The notes below the pieces were generated by a model. It searched no databases, was not told where the DNA came from, and saw nothing but the letters and a program-made list of their open reading frames with translations. Both the position numbers and the translations under genes were made by a program. A stretch of 37,681 bases of DNA from an uncultured Bacteroidales bacterium. GTDB lineage: Bacteria; Bacteroidota; Bacteroidia; Bacteroidales; UBA932. The stretch covers positions 1 through 37,681 of the forward strand of contig ONOI01000014.1 in NCBI GenBank assembly GCA_900319375.1, in the 5' to 3' direction. The number at the start of each line of letters is the position of its first letter. The stretch's first letter is position 1. Positions 15,574 to 24,542 of the stretch are shown here, in pieces.

Positions 15574-17493
15574 TTAAAGAGTAACCTTGATGCTAGCCTT
15601 GCTCAGGCCCTTGTTTCCCCAAGAGTAAACAGTGATCTCAGTTGCGGGGATAGTAGGAAGGTCTGCGCGAGGGATGCTGAGCTCGAACTCTGCGTGATCT
15701 GCGTCAGCCACACCGGCGCAAGCTGCGTTTGCGAGGGTGTAGGTGTCGGGCATGCAAGCATCACCGGGCTTTGCCTTGAAGGTATTCTCAGCTGCATACG
15801 GATAGAACACACCGACGAACTCGTAAAGGCCATTGCCCCAGAGCTCGACACCAGTCTCCATGTTGTTGTCACCGTCGATGCCGATGTAGACATAGCCGGC
15901 GCCACCCCAAACCTCGGAAAGTCTGGTTGCATCTCTGTGAGAGTAGAGATAAACGAACTTCTCGTCGGAAGTGACCTTGATGGTGTGGTTGCCTTCTGTT
16001 GCAGATGCAATCTCTGCCCAGTCAGCGAAGTCGCCGTCGATAGCGATCTTGGGCTCGAAGCCGCCGCCAAGCTCAACAGTACCAGCGTTGAAGTCGATGG
16101 TAATCTTCTGGCCAGCCTCAACCTGTACGCGCTCCTGGTCGCCGCCGGCACCGCGGTATGCGATCTTGCCGTCGAAGAAGATGAACTCGGTCTTCCACCA
16201 ATCGATCCAGCCGTTAGGAGTTGTTACGCCCTCGATAGCTGCGGAAGGAACAACCTTGGATGCGAGACGGAGTTCGCCTGCACCGGTAGTGGTGATGACG
16301 AGCTTTTCGCCTTCCTCCTGGAATTTAACAGCTTTGTCGAAGTCCCAACCGCCTGCGAATACTGCATCACCGATGCCGTAGACCTCTGCGGGCTTGATCT
16401 CGAAGGTGTTGTCGTTGCCGTTGACGAGGATGGTATAGAAGCCAGCGTCGTCGATCTTGATGTTGTTTCCGTTGTCGCCGAAGTCACCGTTCCAAGCCTT
16501 TACTGCGCAGAACTTGAACTCTCCGCCGGCCTGGAAGTAACGGGTGATCCAGAAGTAGCCGGGAGCGCCCCATACGGGAACAAGCTCAGCAACTCCTTCG
16601 TCATCCCAACTCCAGTTGCCCCACTGTGCACCGATCATGTACATGTTCTCGGGAGCGGTAGACTCCTTGGTGCAGACTGCGGTGTAGGAGAAGCTCTTGT
16701 CGAAGGAACCCTGTGCGAGCTTGAAGGTGAGGGTGATGTCGTACAGACCGCCCTTCTCAACCTTGATGTTGGCTCCGTTGAGGGTCATATTCTCAGCGAG
16801 GGAAACTTCAGCCTTAACTTTACCTGCATCGTCGAGAGTAACTTTCCAGTAGTTTCCGGTCGCGAACTTGAACTCGCCGTTCTTTGCGAGCTCCTGGTCC
16901 TTGAAGGTGAAGGTAATACCGTCGTTGGTGAACTCGGTAACCTTAGGATCGGAAGAGGTGAAGCCCCAACCGTTCATACCGCCGCGAACACCGAAGTCGC
17001 TTGCGTCGAGAAGGAGAATCTGAGGCTCCTTAAGGTCGCCTGCCTTGTTGATGTCAAGCACGATGTGATAGAGACCTGTCTTGGCCACTTTCATTGCGGG
17101 AGCGCTTTCGCCCTCGATCATCTTGCCTTTGAGAACCTTCTCAGGGTTGTCGTTGTAATTTTCCTCAAGAGGAGTTACGAACTCCTCAAGAGTGGCGCCA
17201 TACTTGGTCTTGTTGCCGCCGTCGTTGTAGAGGAGGTAGAAGTCCTTGTCGGCATCGAGAACGATGTACTTCTCGTACATACCCTCGCGGACAGCCTTGT
17301 CGACCTCGTTGAAACCTGCTGCCATAACGCACTCAGGCCTGATTTCGTCGGAACCTGTTGCGGGACCTGCGACATAAAAGCCGTCAACGGTCACCTGCTC
17401 CCAATTAATGTCGCTTCCGCCTTTCTTCTCGGGGTTGCAAGCAACAACCGTCAGAGCGAGAGCGGCCATGAAAAAGAATAATACTTTTTTCAT
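15574..17493 (-). CDS. SusE/SusF-like starch-binding lipoprotein with CBM9-like C-terminus
   Basis: A 639-residue lipoprotein (lipobox VVAC, Cys19). The middle part has repeated beta-sandwich units with the W/F pattern of SusE/SusF starch-binding domains (YMIGAQWGNWSW, GGEFKFCAVKAWNGDFG, AVFAGGWDFDKAVKF), roughly residues 155-470. Residues about 480-639 (KIAIDGDFADW ... YIGIDGDNN ... AEFELSIPRADL) resemble a CBM9/DOMON-like carbohydrate-binding fold. It lies 55 bp downstream of susD. SusE and SusF are separate proteins in B. thetaiotaomicron; here one larger protein stands in that position. It holds starch at the cell surface without catalytic activity. SusE-position assignment is confident; exact domain boundaries are not. 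Confidence 0.87.
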   Translation of the reverse strand: MKKVLFFFMAALALTVVACNPEKKGGSDINWEQVTVDGFYVAGPATGSDEIRPECVMAAGFNEVDKAVREGMYEKYIVLDADKDFYLLYNDGGNKTKYGATLEEFVTPLEENYNDNPEKVLKGKMIEGESAPAMKVAKTGLYHIVLDINKAGDLKEPQILLLDASDFGVRGGMNGWGFTSSDPKVTEFTNDGITFTFKDQELAKNGEFKFATGNYWKVTLDDAGKVKAEVSLAENMTLNGANIKVEKGGLYDITLTFKLAQGSFDKSFSYTAVCTKESTAPENMYMIGAQWGNWSWDDEGVAELVPVWGAPGYFWITRYFQAGGEFKFCAVKAWNGDFGDNGNNIKIDDAGFYTILVNGNDNTFEIKPAEVYGIGDAVFAGGWDFDKAVKFQEEGEKLVITTTGAGELRLASKVVPSAAIEGVTTPNGWIDWWKTEFIFFDGKIAYRGAGGDQERVQVEAGQKITIDFNAGTVELGGGFEPKIAIDGDFADWAEIASATEGNHTIKVTSDEKFVYLYSHRDATRLSEVWGGAGYVYIGIDGDNNMETGVELWGNGLYEFVGVFYPYAAENTFKAKPGDACMPDTYTLANAACAGVADADHAEFELSIPRADLPTIPATEITVYSWGNKGLSKASIKVTL

Positions 17494-17548
17494 AATTGTT
17501 TTTTTGTTGTTAATAAAATGGTTGAATAAAATAATTGCGGTTTAAGGT

Positions 17549-19297
17549 CTATATGTTTGTCGGATAACCCGGGTTCTGAGTCCAGACCGGCTTTCCGTTT
17601 TCATCGCGAACTGATTTCTCGAGTATCTTGTAAGGAATCGGGAACCACTTGCGCCAGTCATCCTTTGCGGTGATGAACTGGACATATGTATCGTCATTGA
17701 ACTTTCCGAAACGGATAAGATCCCTGCGGCGCATATTCTCCCAGGAGAACTCGCGGCCGCGCTCGTCGAGGATACCGTCTAGGGTAAGAGCCTCGGGATA
17801 AGCTGCGGTGTAGGCTCCTGCAGGATCTCCGTCATAGGCGAAAGCCCTCTTGCGGAGAGTCTGGAAGTCGGCGGTGTTCCAACCGGAAGTACCGGCTCCG
17901 CCGCGGAGGATGGCCTCTTCTTTCATCCAGAGTACGTCTGCGTAGCGGAACAGGACGAAGTCGTTCTCGCTATACTTGTACTTGCCGCTCTTGTCGATTT
18001 CGTACTTGATGTTGCGTGCGCCGCCAAGGTCTGTGGCTTCAACCAGGGATGGATTTCCGTTGGCGTCGAGGACGTCCTTTACGATGATGGCGTCTGACTT
18101 GGCTGCGTCCTTATCCTTGCAGAGTTTGCCGGAGGCATCATAGATAGGTCCGAGGAACCATCCCCATTGCTTCGTGTTGTTCGTTCCCTTGCCTTCGTTG
18201 CCGGGGCCGCGGACATCGGATGCCGCGAAGCGGTCGATGAACGAAGGTCTTGCGCAGAAGCCGTTCCAAGGGGTCTCGAGCAGACCGTAGGTCTTCTGGT
18301 GGTTGTAGTTGAGGGTAAGAAGGGAAATACGAAGCTTGTTGAGCATCATCCCGTCTCCGCCGGAGCGCTCGTCGATCTGGGCCATACCGTTTTCTACAAT
18401 CACGAAGATGTTCTCCTTGGAGGCGGAGTTGTCAATCTTGAAGTTGGTGAAGTAGTCGGGCTCGATAGAGTAGGACTTGGCGTCGATGATGGCGTCGCAG
18501 CAGCGAACACAGTTTGTGTAGAAGTCAGCTGCCGATGTGATAGGAGTCGAATGCTCGTTCGTAAGAGTGATGTTCGAAGGGGTGCAGCCGAAAGACTCTG
18601 CGTTCAGATACAGGCGGGCAAGCAGGGAATAAGCGAGACCCTGGGTAGCGCGTCCGTAGTTGAGGGCGCGGCTTGCGTCGTCCTTTACCTGAGGGAGGTT
18701 GGGGGCGTTCTTCTCAAGGCAGTCCACAAGCTTGGACCATACGGCCTGGGGCTCCATCAGCGGATCGCTTGCCTTGTCTACGAACTCCTCGAGGTAAGGA
18801 ATGCGTCCGAAGCAGTCGAACAGCATATAATAGTAGTAGCTGCGCATCACCTCAAGTTCTCCGGTATACTGGGCGTATACCTGATCGGACATCGAGGTCT
18901 TATAGTCGTCAAGGGTCTTGAGCAACTTGTTACAAAGAACCGCACCAGCGATGGTGGTCTCCCAGATGTTGCGGAAGGCACCTCCCATCTCGTTCCAGTT
19001 GTGGGTATTGAGGTTGCGCCAGTATCCGCCGTCTGCCCAGTCCTTGTCGGGCATACGTGTAGGACACAGACCTTCGTCGGCAGTAAGGGTGACGACTCCC
19101 CAGTATCCCCAGTGGTCGTGGAGCCATTTGACTTCAGCGTAGCACTGGCCGACCAGCAGAGCAACGTTCGATTCGTTGGTCATAAGGTCCGCGGTGGTGG
19201 GGTTTCCATAGTTGACCTCCTCCAGCATCTTGTCGCAGGAAGTGAAGAGGCAGCTTGCCATCGCGGCGGCTATGATAGTAATGAATATCTTTTTCAT
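17549..19297 (-). CDS. susD: SusD/RagB-family starch-binding lipoprotein
   Basis: A 582-residue lipoprotein (lipobox LFTSC, Cys21; MKKIFITIIAAAMAS...). It shows the SusD/RagB layout: N-terminal TPR-like helices (residues about 60-230, including YAQYTGELEVMRSYYYYMLF), the middle substrate-binding segment, and the conserved C-terminal region with LDERGREFSWENMRRRDLIRF. It caps the SusC barrel and captures glycan. It lies 17 bp downstream of susC and is followed by the SusE/F-like gene, so starch or a related alpha-glucan is the likely substrate. Confidence 0.95.
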   Translation of the reverse strand: MKKIFITIIAAAMASCLFTSCDKMLEEVNYGNPTTADLMTNESNVALLVGQCYAEVKWLHDHWGYWGVVTLTADEGLCPTRMPDKDWADGGYWRNLNTHNWNEMGGAFRNIWETTIAGAVLCNKLLKTLDDYKTSMSDQVYAQYTGELEVMRSYYYYMLFDCFGRIPYLEEFVDKASDPLMEPQAVWSKLVDCLEKNAPNLPQVKDDASRALNYGRATQGLAYSLLARLYLNAESFGCTPSNITLTNEHSTPITSAADFYTNCVRCCDAIIDAKSYSIEPDYFTNFKIDNSASKENIFVIVENGMAQIDERSGGDGMMLNKLRISLLTLNYNHQKTYGLLETPWNGFCARPSFIDRFAASDVRGPGNEGKGTNNTKQWGWFLGPIYDASGKLCKDKDAAKSDAIIVKDVLDANGNPSLVEATDLGGARNIKYEIDKSGKYKYSENDFVLFRYADVLWMKEEAILRGGAGTSGWNTADFQTLRKRAFAYDGDPAGAYTAAYPEALTLDGILDERGREFSWENMRRRDLIRFGKFNDDTYVQFITAKDDWRKWFPIPYKILEKSVRDENGKPVWTQNPGYPTNI

Positions 19298-19314
19298 TTT
19301 TTCTCCGCTTTAAA

Positions 19315-22311
19315 TTAGAACAGACTCAGGTTGAGACCAATAAGGAAGGTGGCTACCGGAGGATAGAATGAACAGTAGTCGATACCGCCGTTCCAGACCG
19401 AAGTCGTGTTGACCTCAGGATCCTGGCCGCTGTACGAAGTAAGGGTAAGCAGGTTCTGGCCTGTGAGGTAAACGCGGGCGGACTGAACGTACTTGTTTTC
19501 CTTTACCGGGATAGTGTATCCGATGGTAAGGTTGTCAAGTTTCAGATATGTTCCGCTCTCGAGATAGAAGTCGGTGAACTGAGCTTTCTGTGTAAGAGTC
19601 GTATTGGCGCCGTCGACATCCTTGATAAAGACGTTCTTGTTGTTGGCGCTCATCGGACCGTAGGCCCAACGGGTGACGTTGAGGATCTTGTTTCCTACAA
19701 CTCCACGGACGAAGAGGGTCGCGTCCCAGTTGCCCCAGCGGACGGAGTTGTTCCATCCGAAGGTGAAGATAGGCTGGGCGCTGCCGAGGGGCTGACGGTC
19801 GCCTTCAACCGCGGTACTTTCGTCGCAGTAGCGGACTACTCCGTCGCCCTGGTCGGGCCTGGTGTAGGTCCAGATTCCGGTATTGGGGTTGACTCCGAAG
19901 AACTTGTAGCCGTAGAAGGTTCCTACGGGCTGGCCCTCGACGAGGATCTGGGTGTTGGTGTTCATAATACCGTTCTCACCTACGCCTCCGGAGGTAGTCT
20001 CGGTATAGTTGAAGCCGAGGCTGGGATCCGACAGGGAGGTAATCTTGTTGCGGTTGAACGAAACGGTAGGGGTTGTAGTCCAGGTGAAGCCCTCTTTCTT
20101 GATCGCTACATAGCTGAGCGAGAGTTCGGCGCCGTAGCTGTCCATCTTTCCTGCGTTTGCAAGGAGGGTTGTGAACTGATAAGGAGGGGTAGGAACTTCG
20201 TAGTCCCAGAGAAGGTCGGTAGTATGTCTGAAGTACAGATCCAAGCTACCATAGAGGCGATCCTTCAGCAGGGAGTAGTCGATACCGAGGTTGTACTCGT
20301 ATTTCTTTTCCCAGCGGATATCCGGGTTGACGTTCTGGCTGACGGTGTAGGTGTAGACGTAAGCACCGTTGTACCAGAAGGTACCGCCGTTGGAGAGGAG
20401 CTCGACGCTGCGAAGATCGCTTCCGAGATCATTACCAGTAACACCGAAACCGAGACGGACCTTGAGGTCGTCTACCCAGGTGACATCTTTCATAAAGTCC
20501 TCTCCGCTTACACGCCAGCCGGCGCTGAGGGCGGGGAACAGACCCCATTTGTGGTTCGCGCCAAAGCGGGAAGAACCCTCACGGCGGATAGAAGCCGACA
20601 GGAGGTATTTCTCCTTGTAGTTGTAGTTGGCGCGGGCAAACTGGGCGATAAGGGTATGAGAGTTACGCTCGGAGCTCATCTCCATGAACTTCTTGGTAGC
20701 GTCTCCGTCGCCCATCTTGTAATATTTCATTACATCTGGGGCGGCAAAGCCCTTATTGGCCATACTGGATCCGTCGTAGAAGAAATTCTGATAGGAAACG
20801 CCGGCGACTACCGCGATGCTATGGCCGTCGAAATTGCGGTTCCAGTCGGCGGTAAGTTCAAACAGTTTGTTGAACGAGGTGTTGTTTCCGCGACCTGCCT
20901 TCTCAGAACCGGTTGCGTCGGTGTTGATGATGCTGTTGTACCAGTAGTTGTTGTTGTCTCCCTCTTCCAAGGCGGCAAATCCGCTGACCTTCAGGCCCTG
21001 TATGGGCTTGATGTTGACGGTAGCCTTGACGCTTCCGCGGAAGAAGTTACCTGTTCCGTAAGACTCTTTCTGGTTCATATTCTCGACCGGGTTTACGAAG
21101 CCGGTTTCCTCAGAGCGCCAGAAATAGCCGTTGGGAGTAGTCTCGTCGTAGACGGGATAGGTGGGATTCAACAGAGCTGCATTCTTGAAATCGCCGCAGA
21201 AATAATCGTTGCGGTAGTGCATGTACGAGAGGTCGTACTGGAGGTCGAGCCATCCGTCGAGGGCCTTCTGGCCTGCCGCAAGTTTAGCGCTGAGTTCGTT
21301 TCGGTTGGTAGTTTTTGCGATACCTTCCGCATTCTTGAAGTTTACAGCTGCGCGGTAGTTGAACTTGCTGGAAGAACCGACTATAGCGACGTTGTGGTTA
21401 TGGGCGATAGCTACCGGGCGGCATACTTCACTGAGCCAGTCTGTGTTGTACTCCTCGCCGTTGGGTCCAGTGTAGATATTGGGATTTGCTTTTCCGCCGG
21501 ACAGGGTTGCGAGATTGCGGAACTCCTCGGGAGTCGCCATTCCGGTCTTGGCGTTGCGTACGGAGGCTGAAGCATAGCCGGAGTACTCGGTCCTGACGGT
21601 AGCGGTATCAGAGAAAGCATCGCCGCGCTTGGTGGTGATGATAATAACGCCGTTGGTACCGCGGGTACCGTAGATAGCCGCTGCGGAGCCGTCCTTGAGG
21701 ACGTCCATCGAGGCGATTTCGTCGGGGGAGATGTTGTCGATGTTGCTTACAGGAACACCGTCTACGATAAACAGAGGGCTGGTTCCGGTTCCCTTGTCGA
21801 GGGTAGAGAAACCGCGGATCTGGATGTTGTATCCGGTACTGGTCGGGTCGGAGGTAGTCTTGATGATATTAAGACCTGCCACCTTACCCTGAAGCAGTCC
21901 CATCGGGTTTGTCTTCACACCTGCGTTGAAATCTTCACTCTTGATCGAAGCGACCGAACCGGTAACTTCCTTCTTTTTCTGGGAACCGTAACCGATAACG
22001 ACTACGTCGTCGAGGAAGATAGTGTCGGTGCCGAGGAATATTTCAGCGGGGATTTCGGAAGCCTTGTAAGTAAGGGTAGTATATCCGATACAAGAAATCT
22101 CGATGATAGCGTCTTCAGACGAGACCTTTAAGGAGAAGACTCCGTCGAAGTCCGTAGTAACACCGTTTGAGGTTCCCTGTTCGAGGACGGCGGCTCCGAT
22201 AACCGGGCCGAACTCGTCTACTACGACACCTTTTACCTGATAGCTTCCTTGTGCGAACACTGAAGCGAATGCTACAAAGAGCAATGCTGCCAAGGTTAGC
22301 AATTTTTTCAT
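19315..22311 (-). CDS. susC: SusC-family TonB-dependent outer-membrane transporter
   Basis: 998 residues. A signal peptide (MKKLLTLAALLFVAFASVFAQ) is followed by a carboxypeptidase-regulatory-like domain (residues about 25-95), a TonB-box region (DDVVVIGYGSQ), the plug with the highly conserved GSAAAIYGTRGTNGVIIITTK motif, and a 22-strand barrel ending in a terminal Phe (NLSLF), as required for assembly by BAM. It imports maltooligosaccharides generated by SusG, powered by TonB. It is first in the operon and has its own -7 box plus a leader hairpin. Confidence 0.96.
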   Translation of the reverse strand: MKKLLTLAALLFVAFASVFAQGSYQVKGVVVDEFGPVIGAAVLEQGTSNGVTTDFDGVFSLKVSSEDAIIEISCIGYTTLTYKASEIPAEIFLGTDTIFLDDVVVIGYGSQKKKEVTGSVASIKSEDFNAGVKTNPMGLLQGKVAGLNIIKTTSDPTSTGYNIQIRGFSTLDKGTGTSPLFIVDGVPVSNIDNISPDEIASMDVLKDGSAAAIYGTRGTNGVIIITTKRGDAFSDTATVRTEYSGYASASVRNAKTGMATPEEFRNLATLSGGKANPNIYTGPNGEEYNTDWLSEVCRPVAIAHNHNVAIVGSSSKFNYRAAVNFKNAEGIAKTTNRNELSAKLAAGQKALDGWLDLQYDLSYMHYRNDYFCGDFKNAALLNPTYPVYDETTPNGYFWRSEETGFVNPVENMNQKESYGTGNFFRGSVKATVNIKPIQGLKVSGFAALEEGDNNNYWYNSIINTDATGSEKAGRGNNTSFNKLFELTADWNRNFDGHSIAVVAGVSYQNFFYDGSSMANKGFAAPDVMKYYKMGDGDATKKFMEMSSERNSHTLIAQFARANYNYKEKYLLSASIRREGSSRFGANHKWGLFPALSAGWRVSGEDFMKDVTWVDDLKVRLGFGVTGNDLGSDLRSVELLSNGGTFWYNGAYVYTYTVSQNVNPDIRWEKKYEYNLGIDYSLLKDRLYGSLDLYFRHTTDLLWDYEVPTPPYQFTTLLANAGKMDSYGAELSLSYVAIKKEGFTWTTTPTVSFNRNKITSLSDPSLGFNYTETTSGGVGENGIMNTNTQILVEGQPVGTFYGYKFFGVNPNTGIWTYTRPDQGDGVVRYCDESTAVEGDRQPLGSAQPIFTFGWNNSVRWGNWDATLFVRGVVGNKILNVTRWAYGPMSANNKNVFIKDVDGANTTLTQKAQFTDFYLESGTYLKLDNLTIGYTIPVKENKYVQSARVYLTGQNLLTLTSYSGQDPEVNTTSVWNGGIDYCSFYPPVATFLIGLNLSLF

Positions 22312-22352
22312 AAAAGCTAGATAATAATTGGTTCTATGCGGTTGTTTTTTCC

Positions 22353-22370
22353 GGCTCTCTTATGAGAGCC
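22353..22370 (-). promoter_or_regulatory. Leader hairpin of susC mRNA
   Basis: GGCTCTC-TTAT-GAGAGCC is a perfect 7-bp stem with a 4-nt loop placed just after the -7 box, at or near the 5' end of the transcript, about 42 bp before the ATG. There is no T-run, so it is not a terminator. It could protect the mRNA 5' end or take part in regulation. Confidence 0.5.
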
Positions 22371-22372
22371 CG

Positions 22373-22380
22373 CAAATATA
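22373..22380 (-). promoter_or_regulatory. -7 box for the susCDE operon
   Basis: TATATTTG on the minus strand fits TAnnTTTG and is followed by CGGGCTC, shared with the secDF promoter. It lies 62 bp upstream of the susC start and 5-12 bp from the end of the upstream MFS gene. No clear -33 TTTG is seen, as is common for activator-dependent promoters. Confidence 0.65.
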
Positions 22381-22384
22381 ATAT

Positions 22385-23707
22385 TTATTTTTTAATAAGT
22401 CTAACGCACAGCGCACCGGCCGCCAGGAAGCCGGCGGCGACCAGGAACATCGCGCTCTGGCTGCCGCCCACGAGGCTGATGACGAGTCCGCCCGTCGCCG
22501 CCGCTACGATCTGCGGAAGGCAGATAGTGCAGTTGAACAGGCCGAGGTAGCTGCCCATATACGGGCTGCCTTCGAGCGCGTTAGTGAGCAGGGTGAACGG
22601 AAGCGCGAGCATCGCAGCCCAGGAGGCGCCGATCAGCAGGAAGCTGCCGAACAGGACGTACTGGTTGGTGACGAAGAAGACGGAGGCAAAGCCTGCGGCG
22701 CCGATAAGCAGCGAGACCGCATAGGCCGCCTTGACGCTCTTGAACCTGGGCAGCACGAGCGCCCAGAGCATCGAGCCTATCGCCTGCACGGCGAAAATCA
22801 CGCCCACCCAGTTGCCGGCGGCCTGATACTGGGCCGAAGCGGCGTCGGTGGTTCCCCAGACGTTGCCAGCGATAGCGCCGTTGGTGTAAGTCCACATATA
22901 CAGGAAAGCCGCCCAGCAGAAGAACTGCACGAGCCCTACGGTCCAGAAAGTTTTCGGAGCCTTGATTAGAAGCTTGATGAAGCCGGGATTCTCGGGTTTG
23001 TCCTGTGAGGCTTCGATTCCGTGGAACTCGGCATACTCCTGCGGGTTCATCTCCTTGACCTTGAAGAAGGTGTAGAGCACACACAGGATTAGTATAGCGG
23101 CGCCGATATAGAAGCTCCAGATTACAGAATCCGGAACTACTCCCTCGGGGGCGGTATTTGCGAGTCCTATCCAGGTGAAGAAGATAGGGAACAGATAGCC
23201 GAACAGGCTTCCTGCGTTGCAGAGGAAGCTCTGGGTGCTGTACGCGAGAGTCTTCTGCTCTTCGCTGACCATATCCCCCACCATCATCTTGAACGGCTGC
23301 ATCGCGATATTGATCGAAGTGTCGAGGAAAATGAGGCTGAACAGACCAAACCACATCGCTGCATTCAGGCCGAGGAATATCCACGCCTTACTGAGATTCA
23401 GGCTTCCGGCGTTCGGCAGCAGCAGCATCACCAGCACGGCGATGATAGCGCCTACCAGCAGATACGGCTTGCGCCTGCCGAGCCTGCACCAGGTCCTGTC
23501 GGACCACTTACCGATCAGCGGCTGGACTATCATACCCATCAGCGGCGGGAGTATCCAGAAAAAGCTGAGCTGATGCGGGTCTGCACCCAGCGTAGCGAAA
23601 ATGCGGGAGATATTGGCGCTTTGAAGCGCATACGCAATCTGAACCCCGAAGAAGCCGAAGTTCAGGTTGAAAATTTCCCCAAAAGAGAGTTGTTTCTTGA
23701 TGGCCAT
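22385..23707 (-). CDS. SLC45-type MFS sugar (maltose/maltodextrin) transporter
   Basis: A 440-residue inner-membrane protein with 12 predicted helices. The N-terminal segment FNLNFGFFGVQIAYALQSANISRIF and the loop GKWSDRTWCRLGRRKPYLLVGA match bacterial SLC45/GPH-like transporters, in which D-R-x-G-R-R-x-P between helices 2 and 3 is conserved. It lies directly upstream of and codirectional with the sus operon, so cytoplasmic import of maltose or maltodextrins is likely. It has its own -7 box (23728-23735). The substrate is inferred from context. Confidence 0.85.
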   Translation of the reverse strand: MAIKKQLSFGEIFNLNFGFFGVQIAYALQSANISRIFATLGADPHQLSFFWILPPLMGMIVQPLIGKWSDRTWCRLGRRKPYLLVGAIIAVLVMLLLPNAGSLNLSKAWIFLGLNAAMWFGLFSLIFLDTSINIAMQPFKMMVGDMVSEEQKTLAYSTQSFLCNAGSLFGYLFPIFFTWIGLANTAPEGVVPDSVIWSFYIGAAILILCVLYTFFKVKEMNPQEYAEFHGIEASQDKPENPGFIKLLIKAPKTFWTVGLVQFFCWAAFLYMWTYTNGAIAGNVWGTTDAASAQYQAAGNWVGVIFAVQAIGSMLWALVLPRFKSVKAAYAVSLLIGAAGFASVFFVTNQYVLFGSFLLIGASWAAMLALPFTLLTNALEGSPYMGSYLGLFNCTICLPQIVAAATGGLVISLVGGSQSAMFLVAAGFLAAGALCVRLIKK

Positions 23708-23727
23708 ATTTTAGTGTAAACAGCCAT

Positions 23728-23735
23728 CAAAGATA
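23728..23735 (-). promoter_or_regulatory. -7 box for the MFS transporter
   Basis: TATCTTTG on the minus strand, 21 bp upstream of the ATG at 23707, in the 36-bp gap after the SDR gene. It fits the TAnnTTTG consensus; the -33 element would fall inside the SDR coding sequence. Confidence 0.5.
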
Positions 23736-23743
23736 AGCATTTT

Positions 23744-24538
23744 TTAGAGTTTGTAGTACACGCTCATCACCCAGGCGAACCAGCGAGGAGGGAGGATGGT
23801 GCGGGCGAACACTGAAAGCTTCTGAAGGAAGGTCGCAATGATGTAGTGGTAGCGCGGGCGCTTCTTGAGGATGATCTTGCTGATCTTCTTCGCCAGGAAC
23901 TCGGGCTTAAGGCCGCTGTTCTCGTCGTGTTCGATGCTCGCCAGCGAGCGCGCATAGCCCGGGTAGGCCTGGTGCACGGCCGGGTTGTCGACGCTCTTGC
24001 GCTGGGCCGTGAAGGCGGTGGCGAAGTCGCCGGGCTCGATCGTGGTGACGTTGATGCCGAACCCGCGGATTTCGAGCCGCAGGGCCTCGCAATAGCCTTC
24101 GATCGCGAACTTGGACGCGCTGTACATACCCTGATACGGCAGGCCGACGAGTCCGCCGATCGAGCTGAAGCAGATGATATGGCCATGGCCATGCTTGCGC
24201 ATCACCGGGACGACCTCGCGGATGTAGCGGACCATTCCCATAAAGTTCACATCCATCTGGCGCTGGCAGTCCTCGATCGAATTGAACTCGAGCGGGCCGC
24301 CGATGCCCATTCCGGCGTTGTTGATAAAGACGTCGATGACGCCTTCGGCATCCACGACCTGCCGGACTGCGGCCTCGACCTCCTGCTGGACGGTCGAATC
24401 GGCCTGAATGTAGGTGACGCCGGGGATGAGGTCCGTGGCCTTGCGGTGTGTGCCGTAGACTTTGTGTCCGTCGGCGCTGAGACGCTCGGCCATGGCCTTG
24501 CCAAAGCCGGAGGTGATGCCGGTGATGAGGATGACCAT
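23744..24538 (-). CDS. Short-chain dehydrogenase, candidate 3-ketosphinganine reductase
   Basis: A 264-residue classical SDR. The NAD(P)-binding TGITSGFG (residues 6-13), NNAG (73-76), catalytic Ser125/126 and Y139-x-x-x-K143 (MYSASKF) are all present. The C-terminal part (about 228-264) is hydrophobic and basic (KKRPRYHYIIATFLQK, then VFARTILPPRW), suggesting membrane association, as in lipid-acting SDRs. It starts 4 bp after the stop of serine palmitoyltransferase, so the two are co-transcribed. The second step of sphingolipid synthesis, NADPH-dependent reduction of 3-ketosphinganine, is carried out by an SDR. That role is inferred from the pairing; another lipid or steroid-type SDR activity is possible. 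Confidence 0.75.
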   Translation of the reverse strand: MVILITGITSGFGKAMAERLSADGHKVYGTHRKATDLIPGVTYIQADSTVQQEVEAAVRQVVDAEGVIDVFINNAGMGIGGPLEFNSIEDCQRQMDVNFMGMVRYIREVVPVMRKHGHGHIICFSSIGGLVGLPYQGMYSASKFAIEGYCEALRLEIRGFGINVTTIEPGDFATAFTAQRKSVDNPAVHQAYPGYARSLASIEHDENSGLKPEFLAKKISKIILKKRPRYHYIIATFLQKLSVFARTILPPRWFAWVMSVYYKL

Positions 24539-24542
24539 GGGG

